Of a stretch of 64,000 nt of DNA, positions 1-8,835 are shown piece after piece. The translations under genes and the position numbers were made by a program. This DNA comes from Colimorpha sp045639845 (GTDB lineage: Bacteria > Bacteroidota > Bacteroidia > Bacteroidales > P3), in the NCBI GenBank assembly GCA_045639845.1, contig JAZUDW010000107.1:1-64000 (forward strand), read 5' to 3'. The notes below the pieces were generated by a model. The model did not search any database. It was not told the DNA's origin and was given only the letters and a program-made list of their open reading frames with translations. Within the stretch, counting starts at the first letter, position 1. The number at the start of each line of letters is the position of its first letter.

Positions 1-3000
1 CATATGTTGCTCTAGAGGGTGCTTGGGATGCCACATTTGACAACAATGGCGAGGTCTTTACTCTTGTTCCAAATGGTGACGGAACTTTTTGTATTGCAAG
101 AAATGACGGTAAGAATTTAGGAACTGATTCTGATGATAACAATTCCAAAGTTTACACGGACAAAGGGAACAACAATGATAGATACAGATGGAGACTATAT
201 ATTGGTAATACGCAATTAACCTCATTGGTTTCGTATAACATTCTACCACATTGTGATATAGTCAACAACATGTTTTATGGTGATATTACCAGTGGTACGC
301 ATGTATCTCCCATCTATGGCGGTAAAGATATTAATAGTGCTATAGTTTCTTCCAACTACAACTACTATAGCCTTGATGACCTTAAAACGACAGAAATAAC
401 CGAATACAACAGTGCTCTTGCTGCCGAAAAGCGTTATTTGGAGCGCTTTGAATTCTATCGTGGAATTCTGAATAGTAACCGCCGTTTGGCTGCTTACTAT
501 ATTACTGGCCAGAACTTGAATCAGACAGATAATATTGACGTCACACAGAATCCTATTGGCAAGTGGGTGCTCGACAAATCGATCGCGCCTTTTCCTATCA
601 TCAAACCTTGGGGCAAGTATCCTTCGCTTATCAATCCGGAATACGAGACCACCATCACCACACTGCCTGAGGACGTTGACATGCGCGACGACTCTCCGCG
701 CTACCACGGCAAGACCTTGGGAATGCTTTCTGTGACCATCAATGCAGGAGCTCATGGTAGTGGTTCGAAGACCATTCAGATTCCTATCACAGACATGAAT
801 GTCGATGAGTGGGACTACACATATTATAAGATACAGCTACCATACTACAACGACCATTGGGACAATAACTACCAAGCGGAATGGGTTGTTACAGGCTGGG
901 ACATTACCAACATTACTGGCGGCACAGCCAAGGGCTTCAACACTAATCGCGCACAAGAAGACGGATACAACTTTGCCGACCGTAGCAACACATCCAAGGA
1001 CAATGTCCGCACCCTTGCACAAGGCGGTTGGTACTGTGTGTCGGAAGGCGTAACGGCAATCACGATTACCGCCCACTGGGGTCATGCCGTGTATCTTGCA
1101 GACCAATATGTAGATAGACGAGCCACATTGAATAATAATCTGATTGGTGGTGTTGAGAATAACACTGCTGCAGGTCAAAACCATAGTTATGGCACTCACT
1201 ATTACAACGACTGGAATACAGCAGCCAGCGATGCCACACTGATCGGCGAAACAGTCTATGACAATGCTGTAGTATTGGTTGGCAACTTCAATGCGAATAC
1301 CAGTAATTATGGTAACAAGAGTTATACCTTGATGTCGGCCGATTTCGACCACGACAATGAACCCGACTATGTGATATACTATCGTTGTCCAGGTGGCGAC
1401 CGTCACGATTTACCACCTATCCGCTTTGATTTCATGCAAATGCCAGGTATGGGTATGGGTAAGAAACCTACTGATGCCGTGAATATGGCAGCGCCGGAAA
1501 TTCTGAGACCCACAGGTCACTTTGAACTCACGGAAACGGCGCTCATACGTTTTACAGAATTCGAGTACAACGAAAGAGATGTAAACGGAGCTCCTCTGAT
1601 ATTCAACGCTGGTATTGTAGAGCAGATCATGTCGAGCCAACATGATGTAAGTAATTCAACGGGATACATCTTACTTGGAGGGCACTGTTGGTTCAAGGAG
1701 TTTACCCCTGGTGTTCATGCCGATGCCAATAATGCTTCTAATTACCCCAACAATGCCACTGCTCATACTCCAATTACCATCTTGGGTGGTGAGTATTTGA
1801 AGTTCTATCTATCTGGAGTTAATGAAGGACAAGCATATACAGCCGATGGTCGTCGCGATGCACGCATTTATACCAATGGAGGTTACTTCCACATGTTTGC
1901 TGGTGCTGGTCAGGAGCTGATCAGCGGTAACGTGCTTGAAAAATTCGACCACTCTATTGTTGATGAGTTCTTTGGTGGCGGCATCAACGCCAACAAGCCT
2001 ATCACAGGCAATATCTCAGTCACTATGAACAATAGTCTTGTGAACTACTATTGTGGCGGTCCGAAGTTTGGCAATATGAGCGAAGGGAAAAAGGTGACAA
2101 CAGAGGCCACTGGTAGTACCTTTGGAATGTTCTTCGGTGCCGGATATGGAGGCACTTCACTGGCACGTAACCGAACCCAGAATAATACGAATGTGGTCAA
2201 TTATGCTTATAACGATTATAACCGATTCAACTACAACTCAACTTATGGCATCAACACCTCCTACGAATGTGAGTTCTTCGACTGGGCTGGTGCAACAGCC
2301 GCATCCCATGTGGGGCGTTTCTATAATCTGTATGCTTCTTTCTCCTTGGCTCAAACCAAGGATGTGGAGTCCAGCCTCACCAACTGCTTGGTGAAAAACA
2401 ACTTCTATGGAGGAGGCAGTTTGGGCAATGTGGCTGGTAATGCAACCTCAACACTTGATGGCTGCACCGTACTTGGCAATGCCTTCGGCGGTGGTTTTTC
2501 TGCCGTAATCCCCACTTGTGATGTTGCCAATAATTTTGGTGGCAATCCTACATACAACACCTATACAGGTATCTTTACCGATGCTCCATCTCCTGACACA
2601 ACTCACTACTATTGGCACAATGGTGATGGATTGTCAAATTCTAATGTAAAAGACGATGTCAATCATTGGATATGGACAAACCAACCCCTTGATGCACTTG
2701 GTCAGGTGTCTGGTGATACAAAAATTACAATTTTAGGTAATTCCCGTATCGATGGTGCTGTGTTTGGCGGAGGAGATGCATCTGACGTGATGGGCAAGAC
2801 TACAGTGATCATCAATGCCTATGGTGACGTTGACGAAGGCGCTTATAAGATAAATAATGTTTACGGCGGTGCCAATCGTGCAAATGTGGGTGGTGCTACC
2901 ACTGTCGATGTAACGGCAGGATATGTAGGCAATGTGTTTGGCGGAAATAATGAAAGTGGAACTAAAAGCAGCACTATTGTTGTGAATATTGCTGAGGCTG

Positions 3001-3491
3001 CAGATAGTACACTTGGAATAGATAACGTGTATGGCGGTGGCAACTTGGCTCCTTATACTGCACCCGACGATGACTTCCAAAATTGGCCCAAAGTGAATGT
3101 CGGCACTGCTACGATTGAGCAAGATGTCTTTGGTGGCGGTTTGGGTGAAAATGCAAGAGTCACAGGCAACCCTCAGGTGACAGTCTCGTCAGATTGTAAC
3201 GATTGTAATAGTCGTCCAATTCTTATCAACGGTTCGGTATATGGCGGTGGCAGCGCTGCTCCCGTGACAGGCAGTCCTGTAGTGACAATCCGAGGTTACA
3301 ATGGCGATGCCCATAAGGTATCCATCGGCAACTATGTGTTTGGCGGCGGACTAGGAAGCACGGCCCAAGTGGACGGCAATACCGATGTAACCATCGATGG
3401 CAACACCGAGGTGGAAAAGAATGTGTATGGCGGCGGCAACGGTGGCGTGGTGACCGGCAACACACAAGTTACCATAGGAAGTTGCAACTAA
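1..3491 (+). CDS. VYGGG-repeat giant surface protein, 3' part
   Basis: The reading frame is open from nt 3 to the TAA at 3489-3491 (about 1162 codons), so the gene starts upstream of the window; the TTG at 225 is internal. The first ~650 residues are Asn/Tyr/Gly-rich with no family I recognise. From about nt 1970 on there are some ten [VF][YF]GGG units spaced 20-40 residues apart, typical of a beta-solenoid made of short strands. The order of unit variants near the end (GGAN, GGNN, GGGNLA, GGGLG, GGGSAA, GGGLG, GGGNGG) matches the ends of the proteins at 22957-30111 and 50645-53692. The protein ends NTQVTIGSCN, with one Cys two residues from the end and no visible T9SS sorting domain. It is probably exported and surface-located (inference). 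A strong terminator follows. Confidence 0.85.
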   Translation, partial: YVALEGAWDATFDNNGEVFTLVPNGDGTFCIARNDGKNLGTDSDDNNSKVYTDKGNNNDRYRWRLYIGNTQLTSLVSYNILPHCDIVNNMFYGDITSGTHVSPIYGGKDINSAIVSSNYNYYSLDDLKTTEITEYNSALAAEKRYLERFEFYRGILNSNRRLAAYYITGQNLNQTDNIDVTQNPIGKWVLDKSIAPFPIIKPWGKYPSLINPEYETTITTLPEDVDMRDDSPRYHGKTLGMLSVTINAGAHGSGSKTIQIPITDMNVDEWDYTYYKIQLPYYNDHWDNNYQAEWVVTGWDITNITGGTAKGFNTNRAQEDGYNFADRSNTSKDNVRTLAQGGWYCVSEGVTAITITAHWGHAVYLADQYVDRRATLNNNLIGGVENNTAAGQNHSYGTHYYNDWNTAASDATLIGETVYDNAVVLVGNFNANTSNYGNKSYTLMSADFDHDNEPDYVIYYRCPGGDRHDLPPIRFDFMQMPGMGMGKKPTDAVNMAAPEILRPTGHFELTETALIRFTEFEYNERDVNGAPLIFNAGIVEQIMSSQHDVSNSTGYILLGGHCWFKEFTPGVHADANNASNYPNNATAHTPITILGGEYLKFYLSGVNEGQAYTADGRRDARIYTNGGYFHMFAGAGQELISGNVLEKFDHSIVDEFFGGGINANKPITGNISVTMNNSLVNYYCGGPKFGNMSEGKKVTTEATGSTFGMFFGAGYGGTSLARNRTQNNTNVVNYAYNDYNRFNYNSTYGINTSYECEFFDWAGATAASHVGRFYNLYASFSLAQTKDVESSLTNCLVKNNFYGGGSLGNVAGNATSTLDGCTVLGNAFGGGFSAVIPTCDVANNFGGNPTYNTYTGIFTDAPSPDTTHYYWHNGDGLSNSNVKDDVNHWIWTNQPLDALGQVSGDTKITILGNSRIDGAVFGGGDASDVMGKTTVIINAYGDVDEGAYKINNVYGGANRANVGGATTVDVTAGYVGNVFGGNNESGTKSSTIVVNIAEAADSTLGIDNVYGGGNLAPYTAPDDDFQNWPKVNVGTATIEQDVFGGGLGENARVTGNPQVTVSSDCNDCNSRPILINGSVYGGGSAAPVTGSPVVTIRGYNGDAHKVSIGNYVFGGGLGSTAQVDGNTDVTIDGNTEVEKNVYGGGNGGVVTGNTQVTIGSCN

Positions 3492-3550
3492 AAAAAGTAA
3501 TCTTTCACACTGTTCAATAGCAAGCTTTTCCAAGAGAAGAGCTTCGCATG

Positions 3551-3604
3551 GGACCAGTCGGTATGTGGGCGCAAGCTCACTCGAAGACTGGTCCTCTTTT
3601 TTTT
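3551..3604 (+). terminator. Intrinsic terminator after VYGGG gene
   Basis: Perfect 9-bp inverted repeat GGACCAGTC (3551-3559) / GACTGGTCC (3586-3594), then CTC and a run of nine T. It lies 60 nt past the stop codon of the upstream gene. Confidence 0.8.
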
Positions 3605-3609
3605 ATAAT

Positions 3610-3710
3610 GATTATGCGCATGTAGGTGATTGCTTGATTCCGCCATACACTCTAGCAATCATGAACCCGAATCAAAAAGGATCCCGAATTAGTAAATTTT
3701 CTTATCGGAA
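3610..3710 (+). repeat. Dispersed intergenic repeat, copy A
   Basis: Core GCATGTAGGTGATTGCTTGA followed by TTCCGCC and CACTCTAGCAAT, then GATCCCGAATT.GTAAATT. The same core recurs at 7086, 30362, 31066 (degenerate), 33684 and, inverted, at 56211-56286. Copies A and D (33684) also share the GATCCCGAATT extension. Confidence 0.8.
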
Positions 3711-3972
3711 CTTCACATCGTAGTGATATGTGATCTAAATTATATTCACGTTGGGCGAAGCTATATTCATTCTTCTTTTAACATTAATTGCCATTAATCC
3801 ACTATTAGTGCTGATGCGAAAGATTTCACCAACATGGCGGTATATTACTATGAATTTAACATTTACAAAGTATAATACTTTTTTTGATTTGATTATATCG
3901 CTTCGCTAAAACGTAAACTGAGGTTGGCGACCAACGTGGAGCCAATTATCCTTTATTTGTTTCGATCCAGTG

Positions 3973-4010
3973 GTATCATGCCATGAAATCATCGTTTCAT
4001 GGCATGATAC
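3973..4010. repeat. Perfect 16-bp inverted repeat
   Basis: GTATCATGCCATGAAA (3973-3988), six-base loop, TTTCATGGCATGATAC (3995-4010). A third, slightly changed arm, TTTCAAGCCATGATAC, follows at 4016-4031, so this is an inverted repeat plus a direct copy. No T-run, so not a classical terminator; function unknown. Confidence 0.75.
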
Positions 4011-4348
4011 GATCGTTTCAAGCCATGATACCACCATTTCATGCTGCAAGACAGCTGTAGAAGCTATGCTGCGCGGGCTATAGCAGCATTCTGCTCGATG
4101 CCACACAGCACTTAGCATAGGGTATCAGAGAATCTGTATTCGGTGGTGGCAGGTGGGGATTATCTCGGGATTGTTTTCTGTTGATGCGTTTACACATCCG
4201 CCTGCCGGCTGATGCAGCTCCCGGTGGCAGTGAACCCGTGGAGTAGATACAATAAAAGGAAGGCTGATACGTTATAATAAGGTTGGCTGTAAGAGGCTTT
4301 ACGACCAACATATCTGTAATTCTGTAACAGCGTTTATTAGTCCCTGAT

Positions 4349-5620
4349 ATGATCTCCTACCAGAAACACCAGCTACCCAACGGCCTTCAGGTATTGCTAC
4401 ACAACGACAGCAGCACACCTTTGGTATCGGTAAACCTGCTTTACAACGTGGGCTCGCGCGACGAGGATGCCTCGCGCACTGGCTTCGCCCATCTGTTTGA
4501 ACACCTCATGTTTGGCGGCACGCCCAACATTCCGGACTACGACATGGTGGTGAACGGCATGGGTGGCGAGAGCAACGCCTTTACCAACAACGACTACACG
4601 AACTACTACCTGACGGTGCCGGCTCAGTTTCTGGAACAGGCGCTGATGCTGGAAGCCGACCGTATGCGACAGCTCGACTTCTCGCAGCACAGCCTAGAGG
4701 TGCAGCAGCAGGTGGTGACCGAGGAATACCACCAGCGCTATGAGAACCAGCCCTATGGCGACACGATGATGCTGTTGCGTCCGCTCTGCTACAAGGCCCA
4801 CCCCTATAGATGGTGTACCATAGGCAGCACCATAAAGCATGTGCAGGAAGCTACGATAGACGATGTGAAGCATTTCTTCGACACTTTCTACCATCCGGCC
4901 AACTGCATACTGGCGATAGGTGGCAATATCGACTACACTGAAGCGATGGCCTTGGTGGACAGACATTTTGGCGACATACCTGCGCACGACACCCGGCTAT
5001 CTTACCCCGACAGGCCGATGGCTTTTGCCCGCCAATATCCAGAGGAGGCGGCCCAGACAGAGCAGCGCCGCCTGGAGGTGGTGCGCCACGTGCCCAACGA
5101 TGCCATATACATGGCCTTCCCGATGTGCGACCGAAGCCAGCACGACTTCTTTGTATATGACCTGCTGAGCGATGTGCTGTCGAACGGACGCTCGTCGCGT
5201 ATGTATCAGCACCTGGTAAACGAGCAGGCGATGTTCAGCGAGCTGAACGCCTTCATATCGGGCGAAGCTGGTCCGGGCCTTTTCATGGTGAGCGGCAAGC
5301 TGTGCGACGGCATCACCTTGCCCCAAGCCGAAGAGGCTATATGGAACGAGCTGCGACAACTATGCGACAACCTGGTGGAGGAGCGCGAGCTGCAAAAAGT
5401 GATCAACAAGTTTGAGAATACTTTCGTGTATTCGCAATACAAGGTGATGGACCGTGCCATGAGCCTGTGCCACTACACCTGGCTGGGCAACACCGACTGG
5501 GTGAACGAGGAGCCGTTGGCCTACAAAAATATCACGGCCCACGATCTGCAACGTGTGGCCCAGCATTGTTTCCGCGAAGAGAACAGCTGCATTCTTTATT
5601 ATCAAGCCGAGAACGAGTAA
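4349..5620 (+). CDS. M16 family zinc metallopeptidase
   Basis: 423-residue member of the insulinase/pitrilysin (M16) family. The inverted zinc motif HLFEH is at residues 48-52 (His48 and His52 as ligands, Glu51 as catalytic base) and the distal Glu ligand falls in TEEYHQ around residue 126, giving the family spacing HxxEH-x(~74)-E. The following R-Y-x-N-x-P-Y-G-D segment is typical of bacterial M16 peptidases. The length corresponds to one M16 half (active plus inactive domain, ~420 residues), as in processing-peptidase-like members. There is no signal peptide, so it is probably cytoplasmic or exported by an unknown route. The ATG at 4349 follows a stop-containing spacer. It is followed 68 nt later by the K+ channel gene. 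Confidence 0.93.
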   Translation: MISYQKHQLPNGLQVLLHNDSSTPLVSVNLLYNVGSRDEDASRTGFAHLFEHLMFGGTPNIPDYDMVVNGMGGESNAFTNNDYTNYYLTVPAQFLEQALMLEADRMRQLDFSQHSLEVQQQVVTEEYHQRYENQPYGDTMMLLRPLCYKAHPYRWCTIGSTIKHVQEATIDDVKHFFDTFYHPANCILAIGGNIDYTEAMALVDRHFGDIPAHDTRLSYPDRPMAFARQYPEEAAQTEQRRLEVVRHVPNDAIYMAFPMCDRSQHDFFVYDLLSDVLSNGRSSRMYQHLVNEQAMFSELNAFISGEAGPGLFMVSGKLCDGITLPQAEEAIWNELRQLCDNLVEERELQKVINKFENTFVYSQYKVMDRAMSLCHYTWLGNTDWVNEEPLAYKNITAHDLQRVAQHCFREENSCILYYQAENE

Positions 5621-5621
5621 C

Positions 5622-5680
5622 GTTTAGTGGTGATAATAAAACAATTTGGGACACAATAGTCCCTTTGACAACATTATACC
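5622..5680 (-). repeat. Partial copy of MITE-like element end
   Basis: The spacer TTAGTGGTGATAATAAAAC...TTTGGGACACAATAGTC...ACAACATTATAC matches, in the same order, the inverted right end of the element at 32560-32782 (TTAAGTGATGATG...CTTGGGACACAATGGCGTC...ACAACTTGATAC). Only one end is present here. It fills the gap between the M16 gene and the K+ channel gene. Confidence 0.55.
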
Positions 5681-5687
5681 TGAAAAG

Positions 5688-7004
5688 ATGAGCGAAACAG
5701 ATATACCTACCACACCTGCAGAGAACGAGAACGGGCAGGACCTCCAAAAGAAAAACAAACGGAGTTTCTCTGATCGTATGGCCCAAATGGTGGCTATCGT
5801 GATTCATTTCTTTATCACTATTCCCTACAAGAAGATAGCCCGAAATATCATCACCCGGCTAGGGTCGATGATGAACTGGCTCACCTTCAAGGTGGTGCTT
5901 CCCAAGAAACTGAGGTCGCTCACCAAACACGACATCTTCACCATCATCTTCAAGAGCGACACGCCTGCAGGCAAGAAATTCGACATCTGGATATTGATCA
6001 TCATAGGTCTGAACATACTGGTGATGATGCTGGACAGCTACGAAGGGGTATCGGGCGGATTCAGCATTGCATTGCGCGTGATAGAATGGCTGTTTACTAT
6101 TCTATTCACTTTTGAATACTATCTGCGTATCTATTGCCTGAAGAAACCCCTACGGTATGTGTTCTCGTTTTTCGGCATCATCGACTTCCTCTCTATCTTC
6201 CCTGCCTACCTGAGCCTCTTCTTCCCCACGGCACGCGCTCTGTCGGTGCTGCGTATCCTGAGGGCCCTGCGTATTTTCCGCATCTTGAAGCTGGACCAGT
6301 TTCTGGAAGAGGGTACGCTGCTTATCAACGCCATACGCAAATCGATGAAACGTATCGTGATATTCATGATGCTGGTGTTCTTCCTGGCCATCATCCTGGG
6401 TGCTGTGGTATTCTCGCTGGAGAGCAAGGTGGAGGGCACGCCGTTCACCTCTATCCCCATGGGTATATACTGGGCGGTGGTGACCATCACCACTGTTGGT
6501 TATGGCGACATCACCCCGCAGACGCCTGGCGGACAGATCATCTCGGTGATAGTGATGCTGCTGGGTTACTCTATCATCGCTATTCCTTCGGGTATCGTGG
6601 TGGAATCGACCATCGAGGCTAAACAGGAAGCCGACGAGGAGAAGAAAAACCGCCGTATGCTGGAGCCTGGTTCATCGCCCTCCCCTACGCCCGACGATGA
6701 CGACGACGATGACGATGAGGCTAACGAGGTGCTTTCCAACATCGATGTGCGAAGACCTTCGCCGAAGGCCTCGGCCGCTACCCTGCAAGAGAATGTCGAT
6801 ACCAATCCTTCTATAAACGAAACACAAACCACCTTGATAGAGGATTCGATGGATATCAAAGAAGAACCGGAGCCTGATCCTTTGTTCTGCAAACATTGCG
6901 GCTACGAGGAGAGCGACACAACAGCTACTTTCTGCAGCCGCTGCGGCACACGCCTCACCAAAAGCGAACAGATGTCGTGGGTAAGGAACTTCTTTAGATC
7001 ATAA
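5688..7004 (+). CDS. Voltage-gated-type potassium channel with C-terminal zinc ribbon
   Basis: Predicted six-helix cation channel of the inner membrane, 438 residues. S1 starts near FDIWILIIIGLNIL; the S4-like helix has Arg every third residue (SVLRILRALRIFRILKL); the pore filter is TVGYGD at residues 269-274, diagnostic for K+ selectivity. After S6 comes a hydrophilic tail with a run of Asp encoded by GAY codons, then C401-x2-C404 and C416-x2-C419, a zinc-ribbon-like module not usual for bacterial Kv channels. The frame is open back to a TTG at 5646, but the ATG at 5688 (MSETDIP) is the better start because the stretch upstream resembles a repeat. The neighbouring M16 gene gives no functional clue. 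Confidence 0.9.
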   Translation: MSETDIPTTPAENENGQDLQKKNKRSFSDRMAQMVAIVIHFFITIPYKKIARNIITRLGSMMNWLTFKVVLPKKLRSLTKHDIFTIIFKSDTPAGKKFDIWILIIIGLNILVMMLDSYEGVSGGFSIALRVIEWLFTILFTFEYYLRIYCLKKPLRYVFSFFGIIDFLSIFPAYLSLFFPTARALSVLRILRALRIFRILKLDQFLEEGTLLINAIRKSMKRIVIFMMLVFFLAIILGAVVFSLESKVEGTPFTSIPMGIYWAVVTITTVGYGDITPQTPGGQIISVIVMLLGYSIIAIPSGIVVESTIEAKQEADEEKKNRRMLEPGSSPSPTPDDDDDDDDEANEVLSNIDVRRPSPKASAATLQENVDTNPSINETQTTLIEDSMDIKEEPEPDPLFCKHCGYEESDTTATFCSRCGTRLTKSEQMSWVRNFFRS

Positions 7005-7085
7005 AACTGCTGGTGCGTATCCCACCATGCCACAGTGCAAAATGCCTAGCCTGGGAGGGGCATCATATCTAAGAAAATAATACAT

Positions 7086-7150
7086 GATTATCCTCCTATA
7101 GGTGATTGGTTGATTCTGCAAGACACTCTAGCAATTGTGAACACTATTGA
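7086..7150 (+). repeat. Dispersed intergenic repeat, copy B
   Basis: GATTATCCTCCTATAGGTGATTGG... then TTGATTCTGCAAGACACTCTAGCAATTGTGAACAC; same core as copy A with about 80% match by eye. Lies between the K+ channel gene and the convergent YjbR-like gene. Confidence 0.75.
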
Positions 7151-7249
7151 GTGAGATTATTAATGAAAAATTAATGGTGGGTTAATGGTAATTGTCTTTT
7201 CCTGAAATCGCTTTTCACTTTTCCGGTGTATCGGTTCAGTAAAGTATCA

Positions 7250-7615
7250 TCAAGATTGGAGCGAGGCCTGGACTTTCTTTGGCAAAGCGGATATGACGGT
7301 TTGATAACCTTCGTTGATCAACAATCGGTAATCTGCATCGATAAAGTGTGTACCGAGAGGTACGCTGACCCAGTTCTTTTTGCCCCAATGGGGTGCAGGG
7401 ATGATATCGGAATGACGTGATCGAAGCTCCTCGCTTCGCTCGGCGGTGGTCTTTAATGTGAAGCGATCGGTATTGTCGAGATCTATTACACAAAAGATCT
7501 TGTTTGCCACACGAAATACCAGGATGCTCTCACCACTGGGCATCTTGGCAAAGGGCATGTCTTCTGTAACATGAGGGAGGGAAAGGCAATAGTAACGGAG
7601 TTCTTCGATATTCAT
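7250..7615 (-). CDS. MmcQ/YjbR family protein
   Basis: 121 residues, the usual size of this small single-domain family (YjbR/CyaY-like fold; described as DNA-binding but with no known pathway). Recognised from the start N-I-E-E-L-R-Y-Y-C-L-S-L-P-H-V-T-E, the D.PF.....F.V..KIF..ID pattern and the late H-W-G-K-K-N-W-V-S-V block. No signal peptide. It stands alone: convergent with the K+ channel gene and about 240 nt from the T9SS operon. Confidence 0.85.
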   Translation of the reverse strand: MNIEELRYYCLSLPHVTEDMPFAKMPSGESILVFRVANKIFCVIDLDNTDRFTLKTTAERSEELRSRHSDIIPAPHWGKKNWVSVPLGTHFIDADYRLLINEGYQTVISALPKKVQASLQS

Positions 7616-7719
7616 AGTCGGTATAATCTAAAAATGATTAAGGCTGAAACATTGAATAATGATTTGTTCAGCCAACGGCACTATACAAAAAAAAACGCTA
7701 TATTTTGCTCGGAAGAAAT

Positions 7720-7739
7720 GCCATCATTGTAATGATGGC
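7720..7739. repeat. Short palindrome upstream of yjbR-like gene
   Basis: GCCATCATTGTAATGATGGC: 9-bp arms around a GT centre. It lies between the gldN2 terminator and the yjbR-like start codon and could be an operator, but nothing in the sequence decides this. Confidence 0.4.
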
Positions 7740-7836
7740 AGAGAGATGTTTTCGATAAGGATACGGATGTATGGATTGAGGTAGCAGAGAATATACTGGA
7801 GACGTTATTAATACATGGGAAAGAATGTTCGGTAAG

Positions 7837-7869
7837 AAAAAAACGGGAGTGCCAGGAATTAATACTCCC
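7837..7869 (-). terminator. Terminator of the T9SS operon
   Basis: Read on the minus strand: GGGAGT, 13-nt loop, ACTCCC, G, then seven T. The 5' arm overlaps the last codons of gldN2, a compact arrangement that should end the gldL-M-N-N2 transcript. Confidence 0.7.
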
Positions 7870-8734
7870 ACATGTCACTGCCTATCTCGAGCAGCATCTC
7901 CTCGATTCTATTGGACTCCAGTATGGCATCTAGTCCAGTGAGATAAGATGAGATAGTACGATTGAAGACATTGGATTCACGGGTGATATAACTATCGAAC
8001 ATCCGGCTGACGAATATTTCGTCCCAAGTGGGTAAGTGTGCTATGTTGTCTGCATAGTAGGCTTCGTGTGTAACGAGGAGCTTGCGAACATTATACGAAG
8101 TCATGGGAATCCAGAACAGTTCAACTGTACCAATGAAATCTCGCTCCATACCTACCTCTTTGAAGAGGTCGCGTGCCAAACAGAAACCTAAAATACGCAC
8201 ATTCTGACGTGTGGTCTGCTTCTCAACAAACCAGGCTTCTTTCAATCGCACTTGAAGAATGTCTTCTGAGTTAAACTCTTTGGGGACCAATACAGTCTTG
8301 TACTCGTAGTTCTCATCGTCGTCTTCTATCTCCAAGATAAGCGTATCGGCCTTGGTATAACGAAACACAAACTCATCATTGTCGAGGGGTATCTTAAACT
8401 CATCGTCTTCATAGATAGGGATGTCGTTGTTGACCACTGCATCCCATATAGTATAGGCAAAGTTTCGACGGCCTTGCGATCCTTGCTTCTCAAGAGGATA
8501 ATAGAAGAACTGATTGAACTTCATACGAAGATCTATAGTACGCCATATAGTGGTACCCCACACTACATCGATCTCGCGAAGATGGGGATAGGGCATCACT
8601 TCCTTCTGATGTACCAAAGCATGCTCATAAAAATGATTGAAGTTGCGCTCCGGCTCATCGACCGTCTGACTATATACTGCCAGACTATACAACAGAAACA
8701 GAATAAGCGATAATATGGATACGACTCGATTCAT
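7859..8734 (-). CDS. gldN: Second GldN/PorN-like T9SS protein
   Basis: 291 residues with an N-terminal signal peptide (hydrophobic stretch ending at YSQ). It is a clear paralogue of the upstream gldN: both share FNHFYEHALVHQKE/FNHFYAKTLTKEKR, the block LREIDVVW.T.IWRTID, FNQFFYFP/YYP, ISSYLTG.DAILES and the identical ending SDMWEY. GldN binds the lipoprotein GldK and forms the periplasmic/outer-membrane ring of the T9SS. Flavobacterium johnsoniae also has two copies, GldN and GldO. The start codon lies only about 8 nt after the T-run of an intrinsic terminator, so expression probably needs readthrough or a separate signal. Confidence 0.88.
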   Translation of the reverse strand: MNRVVSILSLILFLLYSLAVYSQTVDEPERNFNHFYEHALVHQKEVMPYPHLREIDVVWGTTIWRTIDLRMKFNQFFYYPLEKQGSQGRRNFAYTIWDAVVNNDIPIYEDDEFKIPLDNDEFVFRYTKADTLILEIEDDDENYEYKTVLVPKEFNSEDILQVRLKEAWFVEKQTTRQNVRILGFCLARDLFKEVGMERDFIGTVELFWIPMTSYNVRKLLVTHEAYYADNIAHLPTWDEIFVSRMFDSYITRESNVFNRTISSYLTGLDAILESNRIEEMLLEIGSDMWEY

Positions 8735-8741
8735 GCAAAAG

Positions 8742-8781
8742 AAAAAAGAGAGTTAAGCATTGAAAGAATACTTAACTCTCT
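8742..8781 (-). terminator. Terminator-like hairpin between gldN and gldN2
   Basis: Minus strand: AGAGAGTTAAG, 13-nt loop, CTTAACTCTCT, then TTTTTCTTTTG and the gldN2 ATG (8732-8734). Arms are a perfect 11 bp. It has the form of an intrinsic terminator or attenuator and would also place the gldN2 ribosome-binding region next to the stem. Confidence 0.75.
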
Positions 8782-8835
8782 ATTGATGTCATACGACAAC
8801 GTTATACGTTACATAAAAATGATGTACGAAACAGA

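Larger units (their letters stand above)
3605..4348. other. Gene-free intergenic stretch with repeats
   Basis: No convincing coding sequence. It holds dispersed repeat copy A (3610-3710), a near-perfect hairpin (3973-4010) with a third related arm, and about 270 nt of unassigned sequence before the M16 peptidase gene. Short minus-strand ORFs here (3906-4118, 4078-4311) derive from the hairpin repeat or have no family-like composition. Confidence 0.6.

Noticed and set aside
5646..5687. TTG start extending the K+ channel by 14 residues
   Set aside because: The stretch belongs to a repeat-like spacer and the ATG at 5688 starts a normal hydrophilic N-terminus.
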